Of a DNA stretch of 64,000 bases, positions 34,014-46,999 are shown in pieces. The notes below the pieces were generated by a model that saw only the letters and a list, made by a program, of their open reading frames with translations, did not search any database and had not been told where the DNA came from. The stretch is from Periplaneta americana (lineage: Eukaryota; Arthropoda; Insecta; Blattodea; Blattidae). The DNA lies in NCBI RefSeq assembly GCF_040183065.1, contig NC_091124.1:95312501-95376500 (forward strand), given 5' to 3'. The translations under genes were made by a program, and so were the position numbers. Position 1 is the first letter of the stretch, and each line of letters opens with the position of its first letter.

Positions 34014-35360
34014 GGGGAAGATGGTCTACCTTGAGACAGGAATATTTGTTAAACTTTTTACATTAATGTTTGCAGTGGATATTGACATTTATTTGTGAAC
34101 AATGTTCGATCATTATTATATTTCATAATTAATCTTAAAAATGTGCTAATGATAAGGATTTTCAGATGCAAGCTGACTTGTACAAAGTGATGAAATGTCT
34201 CGTAGTGGACCATAGTGTTCCACCTTGAGACAGTGACAGTTCCACAATGAGACACTTTATTTTCTGATGGATTAATATAATTATGATATCAAAGAAGTGA
34301 CATATATGACTTCTACAAACATCAGATGAGTATATATAGCCTATTTAGTCAGGTTATGTATCAGAAAGTCAATTAACGTTACCAGCAAATTTGATGCTGC
34401 CTTTTTGTCTGGCCACAGCTTGGTGGCTTGGCAAAGTCATTGTAATTTCAGTTTTATTAACCAATGCTTCATCTGGCACTTCTGGAAAAATGAAATTGTT
34501 TCCTATTTTAACACTTCTTCTTGGAAATGAAACATTGTAATTCTTAGTACTACGAGAGAGCATTTTTCCAACATAAAATACATTTTTCTCATTAACTTGA
34601 AATTTTACAAGAACAAAATCATTCACATCTGCTTCTTGGATTGTTGGTCCATTGGTGACAGAGAATGTTCAACTTCGAAGTCACTTTCAGAAGATGAATG
34701 GTCAGAATTTGCTACATCTATCTCTTCGGAGTGATCAGATACCTTCTGTGAAATTTTTTCCTTCATCATTACATTCTTCTTTTTCTGTTTTAATTCTTTC
34801 TCTGTCTCCTTTCCAGCTCTTATTTTTATGGGAGTCTTCTTAAAATAGGATGCCTGTGTCTGGAATGACAATCACATCTAACTGCTGCCCTATGAATGCC
34901 GATGTTTTTTTATAGAACACGTTTTTACAGCATATTTCACACTTTCTGCTGTCAAGGACCCTTTATTTATTTTAATTTTACGACTTTTAGCCATTTCTGA
35001 AACATCAAATACGTAATTATACATAGTTTTATCATATTAATGTGGTCCACAATGAGACAGCAATTTAGTATTGTCTCACCCTGCCCCACATTGCTTCTTA
35101 TAATGTAACAGGTTGTAGTAAACTTCCTAAGACAAGTTAGGTGCTTTTAATTATAGTAATTTGTAGTAAATGAATATGTACTTGTTATGGAATAAATCAC
35201 ACTTTTCTTACCTGACTGAACAGACAACTATACACTTCAATTCCTGAGGTAAAAAGTACTACTGCCTAGTAGTTAGTGTAGGCTGCCACAAGTGTCAGAT
35301 ACTTGTCGGCTAAACCATTCAGATTTTAGAGGGAATGTCTCATTGTGGACCACTCTCCCC
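34014..35360 (-). mobile_element. pogo-like element with GTCCACAATGAGACA repeats
   Basis: The inverted ends are GGGGAAGATGGTCTACCTTG and, from the right, GGGGAGAGTGGTCCACAATG. TA flanks them at 34012-34013 and 35361-35362. The motif 'GTCCAC(A/C)(A/T)TGAGACA' recurs inside both ends (near 34205-34255 and 35040-35075), probably as transposase-binding sites. It carries only the 3' part of a transposase gene, so it is internally deleted. Confidence 0.78.
34369..34871 (-). pseudogene. pogo/CENP-B-like transposase C-terminal tail
   Basis: Two overlapping minus-strand frames give first a basic and then a Ser/Asp/Glu-rich linker ('SDHSSSESDFEVE'). After a frame break near 34623 follows 'NDFVLVKFQVNEKNVFYVGKML', with 'SFPRRS' and 'FIFPEVPDEALV' further on. 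This C-terminal module after the DDE domain is typical of insect pogo/jerky-like transposases. No catalytic residues are present. The frame break and the missing 5' two-thirds make it a pseudogene. Confidence 0.7.
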
Positions 35361-35362
35361 TA

Positions 35363-35929
35363 TCGTGATTACATAGTGTAATCAAGAACATTCATGCTGA
35401 TAAGGGGAGTTTCCTGTACATTGCTTTCTCTCTCGCTCACGTACTGATGGTAAACAGTGTCGGTGCCATGTCGCTCTACAACCCTCTGTCTCTACGAGCA
35501 GGAACAGAAGGTTTCGTACAGAATGGGAAGAGGAACTTATTCGCTGTTCTGTCGGAGAAAATGTAATATGTTGCTTTGCTCAACGGTTCAATTAGTAGTA
35601 ATAGTATATAAAAGCGACATTACAGAACAGGTTATATGGAAAAAAAAACTTTTTTTGAAAAAATGAAGCTGGCTAGTGCGGAAATGTTGCGACTTGTGGC
35701 AGAAAGAACATAGAAAAAAGAAAATAGTAATTCGACAATATCCTGTGTCTTCGCACCAGCTCTAAAGTTTCGCGATCCTAATGCTCTATGTCTGTTTTCA
35801 TTTTTTTTTCTGTAATGCACCTTTTCGTTTATTTCTTTATATTTACACTAAGAAATAACCCAGGACTCACTACGAGGAGGTGGCTGCACTTCCAGCCCCA
35901 TCCCTCCACCCACTCTTAGTAATATACTC
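35363..35929. other. Unassigned sequence
   Basis: No element ends or genes recognised. Confidence 0.4.
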
Positions 35930-37080
35930 CAGTGTCAAATGTTAGTTTACGCTGCATAGTCAGACTTTGTTCCGAAGCATGGTATTTCTTAGCTATGGAC
36001 AGTAAATTATGTGAAGGATTCCTACAGCTCACATACAAGCGGAGAATCTTACAAGCAGTTGTAAGCCATCGAGATTGAACAACTGGCCCTAGTTTCTTCC
36101 TTTCAAGCTCTATCGGACAACGGCCAGAATGAACGGCTTGGCAGATCCCCAGAAGATACTCCTGATCAGTAGGTCTACTAAGATAGGAGATCTGTTCCAC
36201 GTTAATTTTGTTGATCTAGGGTACTTCAATGATTTTGAAATTCTCCACTGATCTTGTCTCACAATGGAGTAACTCTTCTCCGAGTGGAAGCTCATTTGCA
36301 TGGAGAAGACAAATTAATCGTTGGAGTGGTCTTCCGATTTCCTTTTCGATGCACACCGTCGATCCATTCTTTCTTCCAGTATTTGTAGGGACTTCATCAG
36401 AACCAAGTGCTGCTAGAAGCGATACATCAAATTTACTTGCCTTTAAAAATTGAAGCACGGCTCTTCCAATCTGGTGTCCATGTCCAGAGAAAGAAGAGAC
36501 ATGTCCAATATACTTTGAATGTAGTTCTTCTTATAAAGTTATAATCATGCTCCTTTTATTTTTCTCGGCGATATAATTGATTGTCCTTTTTCTCCTGTGT
36601 TAGTACCTTGTCCTTTCGACCATCATAATTACCGCTCGAATGAACTTATTATTAGGTGATTTTTCTTTCTGAATTTTATCTCCAATCTTCATTTCTCTCA
36701 TGATCATCTATTATAAGACCCTTATTCCTAGTGGATTTTATTCTCGCGTTTTGTAGCATTGCTGTCTTAATTAGAGCTACATCTCTCCTGGAGAGCCTGT
36801 CCTGAAGGCTGCTGAAGATAATTTTAGTACAGGCGAGCGAGCCTAAGCAGCAGAAGGCTTCGATTCGGAGTCAGAATCCACACTGCTTGACTACTGTTCC
36901 GAGTGGTGCTAAGGCGAAGACTCAGAGTTTGTAACCGATGTCTGTTTTTTTCTTCCTTGGAATCCAAGTCGCACTTCTTCATATCGATGGCTAATGGGTC
37001 TCTTCGCTTTTCTCTCTTCACTCTTAAATAGTGTCTTGGTCGTCGTAATGTCGATATTATCAATAATCATATTTCGTTAA
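35930..37080 (-). pseudogene. Decayed hAT-like transposon gene of an arthropod family
   Basis: The minus strand, across many frame breaks, reads a basic segment near 37000 and then 'LHSKYIGHVSSFSGHG', 'SDEVPTNTGRKNGSTVCIEKEIGRPLQ' in parts, 'CLLHANELPL', 'YLSRPTDQEYLLGICQAVHSG' and 'VQSRWLTTACKILRLYV'. This word order (NTG, LH.NELP, SRWLT) belongs to a multi-copy family I have seen in insects and cnidarians. It looks hAT-like because of the Cys/His and 'SRW' positions, but I cannot give a Pfam name. Terminal repeats were not found. Stops occur every 40-90 codons. Confidence 0.55.
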
Positions 37081-38005
37081 TTTCTCTGGCCTATTAGAAA
37101 GGATAGTTCTATCGATGAAACTTTCCCACTTAACTCACATTAACAGAGCTTTCCGGGTCCGGGCACTTACAAGTGCATAGATCAAACAATTTTGGACCTT
37201 TAGTAATAAAAGCATACTCATGCGCCCTTGAGGTTGGCCCACTTCGTTTGTGCGATTTCAGAATATTCTGATACTTACTACGACAATTTCATCTTTTCCA
37301 CTACTATACGTTTCCTGATGGTAGGAAGGCTTGCTGTTTTTCAAACCTCGATAAGTTCGTCGGCAGTAACATGAGCGATGTCTTTTACTGAAATGTGTTT
37401 TCCACCTAGTTCGTTTATCTTTAACTCTCTGATCCAAAGAAAATGTGTTATCACATCCTTATAGGTTGGAAGTTGCGACTCTCTTATCGGTCCTGGTGTA
37501 TCGAACAAAGGACTGTCAGCAGTACGGCGAGTACGGAATTATTTTTTCCACTCATGGCAACACGATGCATAAGAATTATTGCATGTACCACTAAACCACT
37601 ATGATACACGTTTTCACAGGAACAACAGCGTTATAAACCTGGCCAGCGTAGCTTGCCACATACGACTGCTGGACAGACGCTACCCTGACTGCCAGCATCC
37701 CTCTTTTCTCTCATTCCACAAGAAGATACTGGTGCCAGATACTTCTATTTTTGTACTACTGTATCTTTGCTAACTTTTAAAATACCTAGCTGATGGGGGT
37801 TAGCTGTATAGGTATGCAGACTGTCGTTATAATAATTTTTACAAGTATGCGTTATAAATTCGAATCTTCAGTATTGATGAGGAGACAAAAGATATTGATT
37901 AAATTTAATTTTCTTTCTCCTGGAGTCTTTCTGTCACTAGTCGCAAATTTTTCGCACTAGCTACCTTTAAAAAAAAATTTTTTTCGATACATCCTATTAC
38001 AGAAT
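37081..38005. other. Unassigned sequence
   Basis: Mixed composition with no recognisable gene or element end. Confidence 0.35.
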
Positions 38006-38064
38006 ATATATATACATATATATATATATAGTGCGTATATATATATATATATATATATATACAC
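38006..38064. repeat. (TA)n microsatellite
   Basis: TA units with short interruptions (CA, GTGCG). Confidence 0.92.
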
Positions 38065-38241
38065 AATATATACAAATAATTCGTTTATAAAAACCTATCT
38101 CGTTGCATTGAAAAAAAAATATATTCTGAGGTTATGAAATGCAAATCTTTTACGAACATCACATAAAATTTGTTTAAACTAAGAGAATGTTGTTTCTACG
38201 TCATATGACGTTACAGAAGCATATTTATTAGTAATATACGT

Positions 38242-38360
38242 TACAAGAGCGGTATGTTGAAGTTTTCATGTTCGAGGAAAAGTTTGAAAAAGCGAAACGT
38301 AGTTGAGCTTTTTTAATTTCCGAGAATTGAAAGAAAACATACCGCTCGTGTATCGTACAT
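38242..38360. repeat. Short inverted repeat, ~119 bp
   Basis: Arms TTACAAGAGCGGTATGTT and AACATACCGCTCGTGTA flank about 85 bases containing 'gcgaaacgtagttgagcttttt'. The pair could fold as a hairpin or be a small MITE. I saw no target duplication. Confidence 0.5.
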
Positions 38361-41239
38361 TATTTTGTGCGAAGATCGTTTATTACATACCTGAAAGAGG
38401 AATTCCTAATTAGTTGCAATGAAATCTCCATCTTGGTTTTTGTTCAATGATGGCAAATTTGGAAAACAAAAATATCTATCTTCAACATTGTTGCTTTAAA
38501 ATGTTTTCTGTGTTTACTATACTCCAGCAGGCCGTGATATACGTCTGTCTCCCCCCCCCCAGTCTATAAATGCGAACTTAAAACAAACGGTAAGGTTATG
38601 TAATGATTTATTTTTCATTTTAATATTTTAACAATATTATTTATATAACATATTGCAGTAATAACATCGGCATCTGGATCTTTTTTATTTTTTCACGGCT
38701 TCCTTAATGTTACTGTCACGAATGCAGTAACTTTAGTGGAGTTGTAGAGTTTACTTAATTTTTGCAAATATTTAAAAACAATAATTAACAGTGCAATTTA
38801 GGTGAAATTGCAGTGGTAAGTTTCCAATTTATAATTATTACTATATTAAACGTCTCTAAAATAATATGTTAAAAGCCTAAATCAGTAAAATCAATATGTC
38901 ACTTAAGCGGTAAGAAGAGGAAATTGTTATGTGTGTTAGGTTGGGAATATTTAATGTGGAATTTTACATTTTCCACGGATTAGTTTTGTGCGGAAACCAA
39001 GGAAATACGCACGATCCCGCACAAAATAGATTACATCATTATTATTTAATGACTCCTTGCGTACCTGTTTGCAATTCTACCTTGCTTACGCATTCATGTG
39101 ACATAACAGATGTAGCTACCAGAAGAAACTACTCGATCCAATGTACGTTTGGGAACGAAAATGCGCTGCCTGGTCTATATCCTTTTTTCTTGTATATTAA
39201 ATTTCTATGCATATCTTCGTTACATTTTGTCCCTGCCAGCTGAAAGAAATCGATAGCCTCCCACTGAGGAGAATTCCTCTAGCAGAAAATGTTGTTGCTT
39301 AGTCAACTGTTAGAAGACAGGGGTGAACCTCAAAAATGATACCAAGAAGGCACCACTTATGAGGCAACTGGGCCAGAAGATAATGGATAGGGTGGCCAGT
39401 TCCTTCAAACTTCCATTGCATACATCACCGACTAGCTACATACTACACTAGTCAGACTTCAGATGCATACAAACAATAATTGTTTCCCTCTGACACATAT
39501 CGTCAAGTGAGATGTATTGTCTGACAACAGATGTAGCCTACATATCAGACAGACTCTCAATAAGAGGACAATAAATACGTTATTACTCGATAATAATACG
39601 GTCAGCCTAAACATGGTGAAATTTTCCCCTAAATGTGAACACTGTTTCACTCGATAAGTACTCTCCGTACGATAGTAACTTCCACTCTGGAAGTTTCACT
39701 CTACAAGCTACCTCTTCTTTACAAAATCATTAAGGTGAGCATATCTCTACTAGTGTTGTATTAAAAAGGAGTAGATTATAGGCAATCATGTCAAATATGT
39801 TGCGAGTCAGTGTGTAGTTGAGGACCGTTTTGACGAACTCATCATTTGCCTAAACTTGAATTTTACAGTAGAAAGTCTTATTTTTAAATAAAATATAACT
39901 TTCTGAAAACTTGAAAATATGCACGTATTTCATTACACTATACTACAGTAGATATATACACTAAGAAGTAAAATTAAAATTATTTTCATTTTTCAATCAT
40001 AATTTTATTGTCATGAAAAGTTTAACAATTGCTAAGTTATTTTCAAACCAGAACATATTCATGAAATGCATTATGCTTCCTTGCTTTACGTAGGCATATT
40101 TATTTTTTAACAGAGATAGCCTACGTTGAAGTTCTATATTTAATAATTTACAACTGCACTTTAATAAAAAATACACTAATAATCTCAAATTCTCTCTTAA
40201 ACTTCCATTCAATATATTGACTCCTCGTTGCACTCTGTCATCATCATCTCTTCCATTTTCCATTAAGAATTTTCTATAAACGTTTCTTCCTTCTACGCTT
40301 TTGTTATTGAAATACGTCAGTAGCTGCGTAAACTTTTGTCGCTCTGTGCTCTCAATGTTGATATCGCTCTCTGCTGCACGTGCTACTATCCAAGATCTGG
40401 AAGAGACCGAACGGCCTAATCCGTACAAACATGTCTGTGATCATGGATAATAATTAGCAAAATTAGAACTTTATTAGCTTATTGTAAACATCGAATAACA
40501 AAAAAATTATGAATCTATATAGGCTATTTCACTAGAACTTATGTCTATGTACAGTTTTAGAGAAAATTTTCTTAGCGCAGATAATTTATAAATGCCCGAA
40601 AGAAGGAAGTGCGCATGATCAGATATACAATGAAACAAAATTAATTTTATCACATCAACTAGTCCTTCTATTGTGAACCAGTTCGCTCGTACTCTGACCA
40701 TGCGCACTGCATCCTTACTGGCACTTATAAAGTTTATGTGCGACAAATTTATTTTTTTACGAAACAACAAATAACAAAAGAAAAGATGCGACAGTTCAAC
40801 AACGAAAACCCTTATGAACCAAGATATTTTTTATATATTTGGGATCTCCATTACATTTTATGAAGAAAATTTAAAACTTTGTCCGAAAATGTTAATTTTA
40901 AACCAAAAAGTTTCAGTATTATAGGACGTATAATTTTTAATATTTTTTTCCTAAAAATTACTAATAAAATTGAAACAAAAGTGGACAAAGTGTAAACACT
41001 TCACGCCATCACGAAAGATACATGAAAAGACACCATTCACAACTAAACAGTATGCCAGTCTCTAACGACAACCGTACACCTCTTTCTCACAGTCAAAATA
41101 TTGATCTGTTGCATCTTAGGCCTATCTATAATTATTCTTTTCTTCAGTTTCTTTTTTTTTTTCTTTTTTTTTTTTTTTTTAGTTTATCCCTATATATCCC
41201 GGAAAACAGGAAGTCTCATAGAAAGAAATTCAGTAAGTT
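38361..41239. other. Unassigned AT-rich sequence, 2.9 kb
   Basis: I see no recognised element. The longest frames (38929-39243 on plus, 39997-40428 on minus) are not recognisable. The minus frame reads 'SRSWIVARAAESDINIESTERQKFTQLL' and 'GRNVYRKFLMENGRDDDDRVQ', which looks less random than most frames here and might be an exon or an unknown relic. A poly-T run with breaks lies at 41147-41180. Confidence 0.3.
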
Positions 41240-42904
41240 GAGGTCAAGTATGCAGAATGAGACCATAAAACATACCACATTAACTCACATTTCGTATATA
41301 GGCCTAAACCCTGAGTCCACTTGGCACCATACACGTGAATAAAATGAACTGGATACACGGGTATTGTATTGTTTTAACCTGTAATCAAAAGAAACAATTT
41401 TTAGAATACATGAACAATGGAAAATTTTATCGTTTTGTACGGTAGTTGTAAATTAATATCTGTCCATTATTATTTTAGACGTATTAACTTCTGTTACGCT
41501 GAAAATCGCCCATTAAACTGCACGACTACACTGCAAACATTAGTACATAATGAAAATGCTTCTCTATTGTGCATATTATTGTACTTTATAGACTAAAGAC
41601 ATTCAACCATATTTGCGAATATACTGTGAGCTGTTTCTATGGACAGAGTACAGAATGCTAGTGAAATATGCCTCACTGCACTCAAACTTAAAGCAATGTT
41701 TTGGTATCAAGTCCTTAAAAGTGATCATCATGTCAATGAGAATACAAAAAGTATCACTTTTTGACTCACATTTCGTACATAATTGCTTGATCCTCATGGC
41801 ACATAAACGTGAATATAACGCACTCGGTATGTGGTAATTGTATTCTCTGATCTGTAACATAAAGAAAAAAAATGAGAATAAACCGAAGCAATTGGAAAAA
41901 TGTATCGTTTTTGTACATAGTTACTGTATGAATTAATATCTGTCCATTATTACTTTACACGATTTAATATTCGTTACTTGAAAAACGCTCATTAAACTGC
42001 ATGACTACACTCCAAACGTAAGTACGTAATGGAAATGCTTCTCTACTGTGCACATTATTGCAATATAGTGACTAAAATCATTCACCCATATTTGGGAATA
42101 TACTGTGAGCTGTTTCTATGAACAAGTACAAAATGCTAGTGCAATAGATCTATATGCCTGGTGTACTCAATCTGAAAGCAATGTTTTGGTACCAAGTTCT
42201 TAAGACTGATCATTATGCCGATTAAGGACACAAAATGTTATCACTTTAACTCACATTTAGTACATAAATCCTTAATCCTCTTGGGACATTAACTTGAATA
42301 TAATTCACTGTGCTTGTGGGTATTGAATTGCATTCAATTTTAACGTGAATATAGTACACTCCTCATATGATAACAGTATTGCATTGCCCTGTAACTTAAA
42401 GAAACATTTTTAAGAATACACTGAAGCAATGAAAAAATGTATCGTTTGTGTACAGTAGAATAATTATTATTAATCTTGCTCGGATAGGGACTGATATTAT
42501 TGTAATGTAGTAACTAAAGTCGTTTACCCATATTTTTGAATATACTGTGAGTTTTTTCTATGAACAGAATACAGAAAGCTATTGCAATAGTTGTATATTC
42601 CTTATTCCTGGCTGCACTCAACCTGAATGCAATGGTTTGGTACCACCGCCCTCAGACTGATCATTATACCGGTGAGAACACAGAAAACGTATCACTTTAA
42701 CTCACATTTAGTATATAAATCCTTAATCCCCTTGGCACATAAACATGAATGTAATTTCACTGTGTTTGTGGGTATTGAAATGGATTCAATTTTAACGTGA
42801 ATATAGTACACTCCGTATATGGTAACAGTATTGCATTGACCTGTAACATAAAGAAACATTTTTGAGAATACACTGAAGCAATGAAAAAAAGTGACGTTTC
42901 TGTA

Positions 42905-42990
42905 CAGTATAATTATTAATCTTGCTCGGATAGGGACTGAATGCGGACCTCCAGTATGTGAGGACGGCAATGAACCGTCGGGTTCTCTAA
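42905..42990 (+). repeat. RTE 3'-end sequence captured in array unit
   Basis: 'ttaatcttgctcggatagg' then 'gcaatgaaccgtcgggttctc' correspond to the last coding bases of the RTE pol at 27820-27889. The same piece recurs at about 45335-45410 and 46390-46462, each in a long array unit. Confidence 0.7.
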
Positions 42991-43711
42991 AAGTCATTTG
43001 TAAATTATAAAATATCTACCCATTATTTTAGAGGATTTAACTTCTGTCACGTATAAAATATATCTTTAATCTTCACGATTACACTGCAAAAGTTACTATG
43101 TAATTAAACTGTTTCTCTACCGTGCATATTATTGTAATGCAGTGAGTAAAGCCATTCACCCATATTAGCGACTATACTGTGAGTTGTTTCTATGAACAGA
43201 GTACAGAATGCTAATGCAATAGATCTATATGCCTGGCTGCACTCAGCCTGAAAGCAATGGTTTGTCACCACCGTCCTTAGACTGATCATTATACCGACGA
43301 GAACACAAAAAACTATCACTTCAACTCACATTTAGTATATTATAAGTCCTTAATCCTCTTGTCACATAAACTTGAATATAATGCACTGTGTTTTTGGGTA
43401 TTCAATTTTACTGTGAATATAGTACACTCGCTATATGGTAACTGTATTTCATGACCTGTAACATAAAATAAAATTTTTTGAGAATACACTGAATCAGTGG
43501 AAAAATGTTTCGTTTTTGTATAGATTAATCTTCCTCGGATAGGGAGTGATATTATTGTAATGTAGTGACTAAAGTAATCCACCCATATTTTCGAATATAC
43601 TGTGAATTTTTTCTATGAACAGAGTACAGAATGCTAATGCAATAGATCTACATCCCTGGAAGCACTCAATTTGAAAGCAATGTTTTGTATCACCGTCCTG
43701 AGACTGATCAT

Positions 43712-45080
43712 TAAGCTGCGGATTTATGCCTATTTGCCAATTATAATCCTTACCCCGAAGATGCAAACTTTTTTAGGTTACATATCCATTTTAAGGCGTT
43801 GTGAGTATTATATGCGAATTCTATATTGCCTATTTCACTATTAGATGCCTCTTGGCTTATAAATGCCTAAAAGTTGCCTAAACATCCGTATTATATATTA
43901 TATTTGATTTTATAGACTATTCTATCTATATTTTTTGAATCTGTAATTTGTTTCTTTTTTATCCAACAGAGGGCAGTGATGCCATACAACTATCGATAAT
44001 TTGTGTGTCTTACTGCCACAAGAGCGCGGAGAAATCGAATAATTGCCAAGCATGCTGCAGAGAAGTAAGAAAACTCAGTATATTTTTTGTGTTCGATACA
44101 TTTTAACATCATTTGTGTTACGCATAGCAGTTTAAATTAATTAATGTCCTATGTTATGTTTATGTTAAATGCGAGGAGAAATATCATATTGACCAGCACA
44201 AGGGTACCATGCATTTAATGAAAAGAAAATAGATCAACACTACAGTACAGCCCAACAATGATACAAAGGAATTCTATGAGGACTTGTGCAGAACTATGGT
44301 GAAAGCAAACATTCCTTGGAGGAAGCTAGATAATGTGTACCTCAGGAACTTTCTACACAAATACACCAACAAGATTATCCCTAACGAGTCCACATTAAGA
44401 AAAAAATTATCTGAATGCAATATATAGTTCAGTGAGTTTGTAAAATTTGAGACAAGCATAGGAGAGGCAAATATTACCCTGGCAAACCCAAAGCTAAAAT
44501 GTGATCTTGCTTTCATCAAAGCAAACTTGGAAAGCTGTCTGCTTACATAACGAAACTGGAAACGAGGAATATTCCACTCCACAGTGCTGTGCAAGTTATG
44601 AAGAAAGTAGAAACTATTCTTAAAGAAATACCAAGCAGTGTGCGAGAAAAAAAAAAGAGAAATAAATATTTGAAAATTGTCAAAAGAAATCCTGGTTGGG
44701 AGCAAGTGTTTTTGGTGGCAAAAGCACTGGTTGGAAATGGCAATGACATTACTGCGTTCCCACTGGTTTGGTCCCCAGCTGAGATTGGATCCCTAAAGAA
44801 TTGCAGCATTACTTCATGTGAAGTGGAGAGGAGTTTCTCCCAATTTAAGAACATTCTTACAGACAACAGACATCAGTTTTCATTACATCATTTGGAGTAA
44901 CATTTAGTTATTCACTACCATAATAGCATTACTATATAAACTAGTGCATAATGCTACGCTATGGTCGTGTTAGCCATTAAGAAACTGTCAGTGACATTTT
45001 AAATGCCCATGTTAGAATTTTGAATGCCTATTTTGCTTTCCTATTTAAACTGTTTTTAGTGCCTAAAAATCCGCAGCTTA
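43712..45080 (+). mobile_element. hAT element (CGGBP1-like family), internally deleted
   Basis: The inverted ends are TAAGCTGCGGATTTATGCC and, from the right, TAAGCTGCGGATTTTTAGGC. Target duplications are CTGATCAT (43704-43711) and CTGATCGT (45081-45088), one mismatch, in array sequence that normally reads 'ctgatcattatacc'. 'Tgcctatt'/'tgccta' words repeat near both ends. At 1369 bp it keeps two pieces of a transposase gene. Confidence 0.88.
44258..44900 (+). pseudogene. CGGBP1-like hAT transposase, N- and C-terminal pieces
   Basis: First piece: 'FYEDLCRTMVKANIPWRKLDN', 'LHKYTNKIIPNESTLRKKL' to a stop at about 44426. It is collinear with residues about 88-130 of the intact protein at 50371-51855. 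Second piece (44589-44900): 'WSPAEIGSLKNCSITSCEVERSFSQFKNILTDNRHQF', the C-terminal dimerisation region with catalytic Glu, collinear with residues about 440-478. The central catalytic region with both Asp residues is deleted. The gene cannot make an enzyme, but its ends could still be mobilised by a related transposase. Confidence 0.82.
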
Positions 45081-46740
45081 CTGATCGTTATACCGATTAG
45101 AACACAGAAAAGTATCATTTTAACTCACATTTAGTATATAAATCCTTCATCCCCGTGGCACATAAACTTGAATATAATTCATTATTTTTGTGGGTATTGA
45201 ATTGCATTCAATTTTAACGTGAATATAGTACATTCCGTATATGGTAACAGTATTGCATTGGCCTGTAATATAAAGAAACAGTTTTGAGATTATACTGAAG
45301 CAATGAGAAAAATGCATCGTTTCTGCACAGTATAATTATTAATCTTGCTCGGGTAGAGAGTGAATGCGGACTTATGTGAGGGCGGCAATGAACCGTCGGG
45401 TTCTCTAAAAGTCATTTGTGAATTATAAAATATCGATCCATTATTATTTTAGAGGATTTAACTTCTGTCACGTTTAAAATATATCATTAAACTTCACGAC
45501 TACACAACAGAAGTTAGTATATAATGAAACTGCTTCTCTACTGTGCACATTATTTCAATATCATGACTAAAGTCATTCACCCATATTTGCGAATACACTG
45601 TGAGTTATTTATATGAACAAAGTACAGAATGCTAATGCAATAGATCTACATGCCTGGCTGCACTCAGCCTGAAATGAAATGGTTTAGTACCACCGTCCTG
45701 AGACTGATCATTATACCGATGGGAACACAAAAACGTATCACTTTAACTCACATTTCATATATAAATTCTTAATCCCCTTGGCACATAAACTTGAACATAA
45801 TTTCACTGTGTTTGTGGGTATTCAATTGCATTCAATTTTAACGTGAATATAGTACACTGCGTATACGGTAAGAGCATTGCATTGGCCTGTAACATAAAGA
45901 GCCATTATTGAGAATACACTGATGTAATGAAAAAATGTATCGTTTCTGTACAGTATAAATCTTGCTAGGATAGGGAATGATATTATTGTTATATAATAAG
46001 TAAATTATTCACTCATATTTTCGAATATACCTACTGTGATTTTTTTTGAACAGAGAACAGAATGCTGATGCAATAGATCTATATCCCTGACTGCACTCAA
46101 CCTGAAACCAATGGTTTGGTACCACCGTCCTCAGACTGATCATTATACCTTTGAGAACACAGAAAACATATCACTTTAACTCACATTTAGTATATAAATC
46201 CTTAATCCCCTTGGCACATAAACTTGAATATAATTTCACTGTGTTCTTGGGTATTCAATTGCATTCAATTTTAACGTGAATATAGTACACTCCGTATATG
46301 GTAACAGTATTGCATTGACCTGTAACAAAAGGAAACATTTTTGAGAATACACTGAAGCAATGAAAAAATGTATCGTTTCTGTGCAGTATAATTATTAATC
46401 ATGCTCGGGAAGGTAATGATTGCGGACCTTGTGAGGGCGGCAATGAACCGTCGGATTCTCCAAAAGTCATTTGTAAATTATAAAATATCTATCCATTATT
46501 ATTTTAGAGGATTTAACTTCTGTCACATTTAAAAAAATATCATTAATCTTCACGACTATACTGCAAACGTTAGTATGTAGTAAAACTGCTTCTCTACTAT
46601 GCATATTATTATAACGTAGTGACTAAAGTTATTTGCCCATGTTTGCGAAAATACTTGGAGTGGCTTCTAAGAACAGAGTACAGACTGTATAGATTGCTAG
46701 TGCATTCAACCTGAAAGCAATGTTTTGGTACCAAGTTCCT

Positions 46741-46999
46741 TTTTTTAGAAGGTTATTTTACGACTTTGTATCAACATCTTAGGTTATTTAGCCTCTGAAT
46801 GGAATGAAGGTGATAATGCCAGTGAAATGAGTCCGGAGTCCAGCACCAATAGTTCTTCAGCATTTGATCCTATTGAATTGAGGGAAAACCCCGGAAAAAA
46901 CGACAACTAGGTAACTTATCCCCACAAGGATTCCAATCCGGGCCACCTGTTTTCGCGGCCAGACGCGCTAACTATTACTCGGACACAGGTGTGGACACT
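46741..46999 (-). mobile_element. tRNA-derived SINE, full length with 8 bp TSD
   Basis: This is the same family as 3437-3689, inverted. The head with the A and B boxes is at the right, near 46930-46999, and the T-rich tail (A-rich on minus) is at the left. AAGTTCCT is repeated at 46733-46740 and 47000-47007. It sits inside the last unit of the tandem array, so it came after array formation. Confidence 0.9.
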
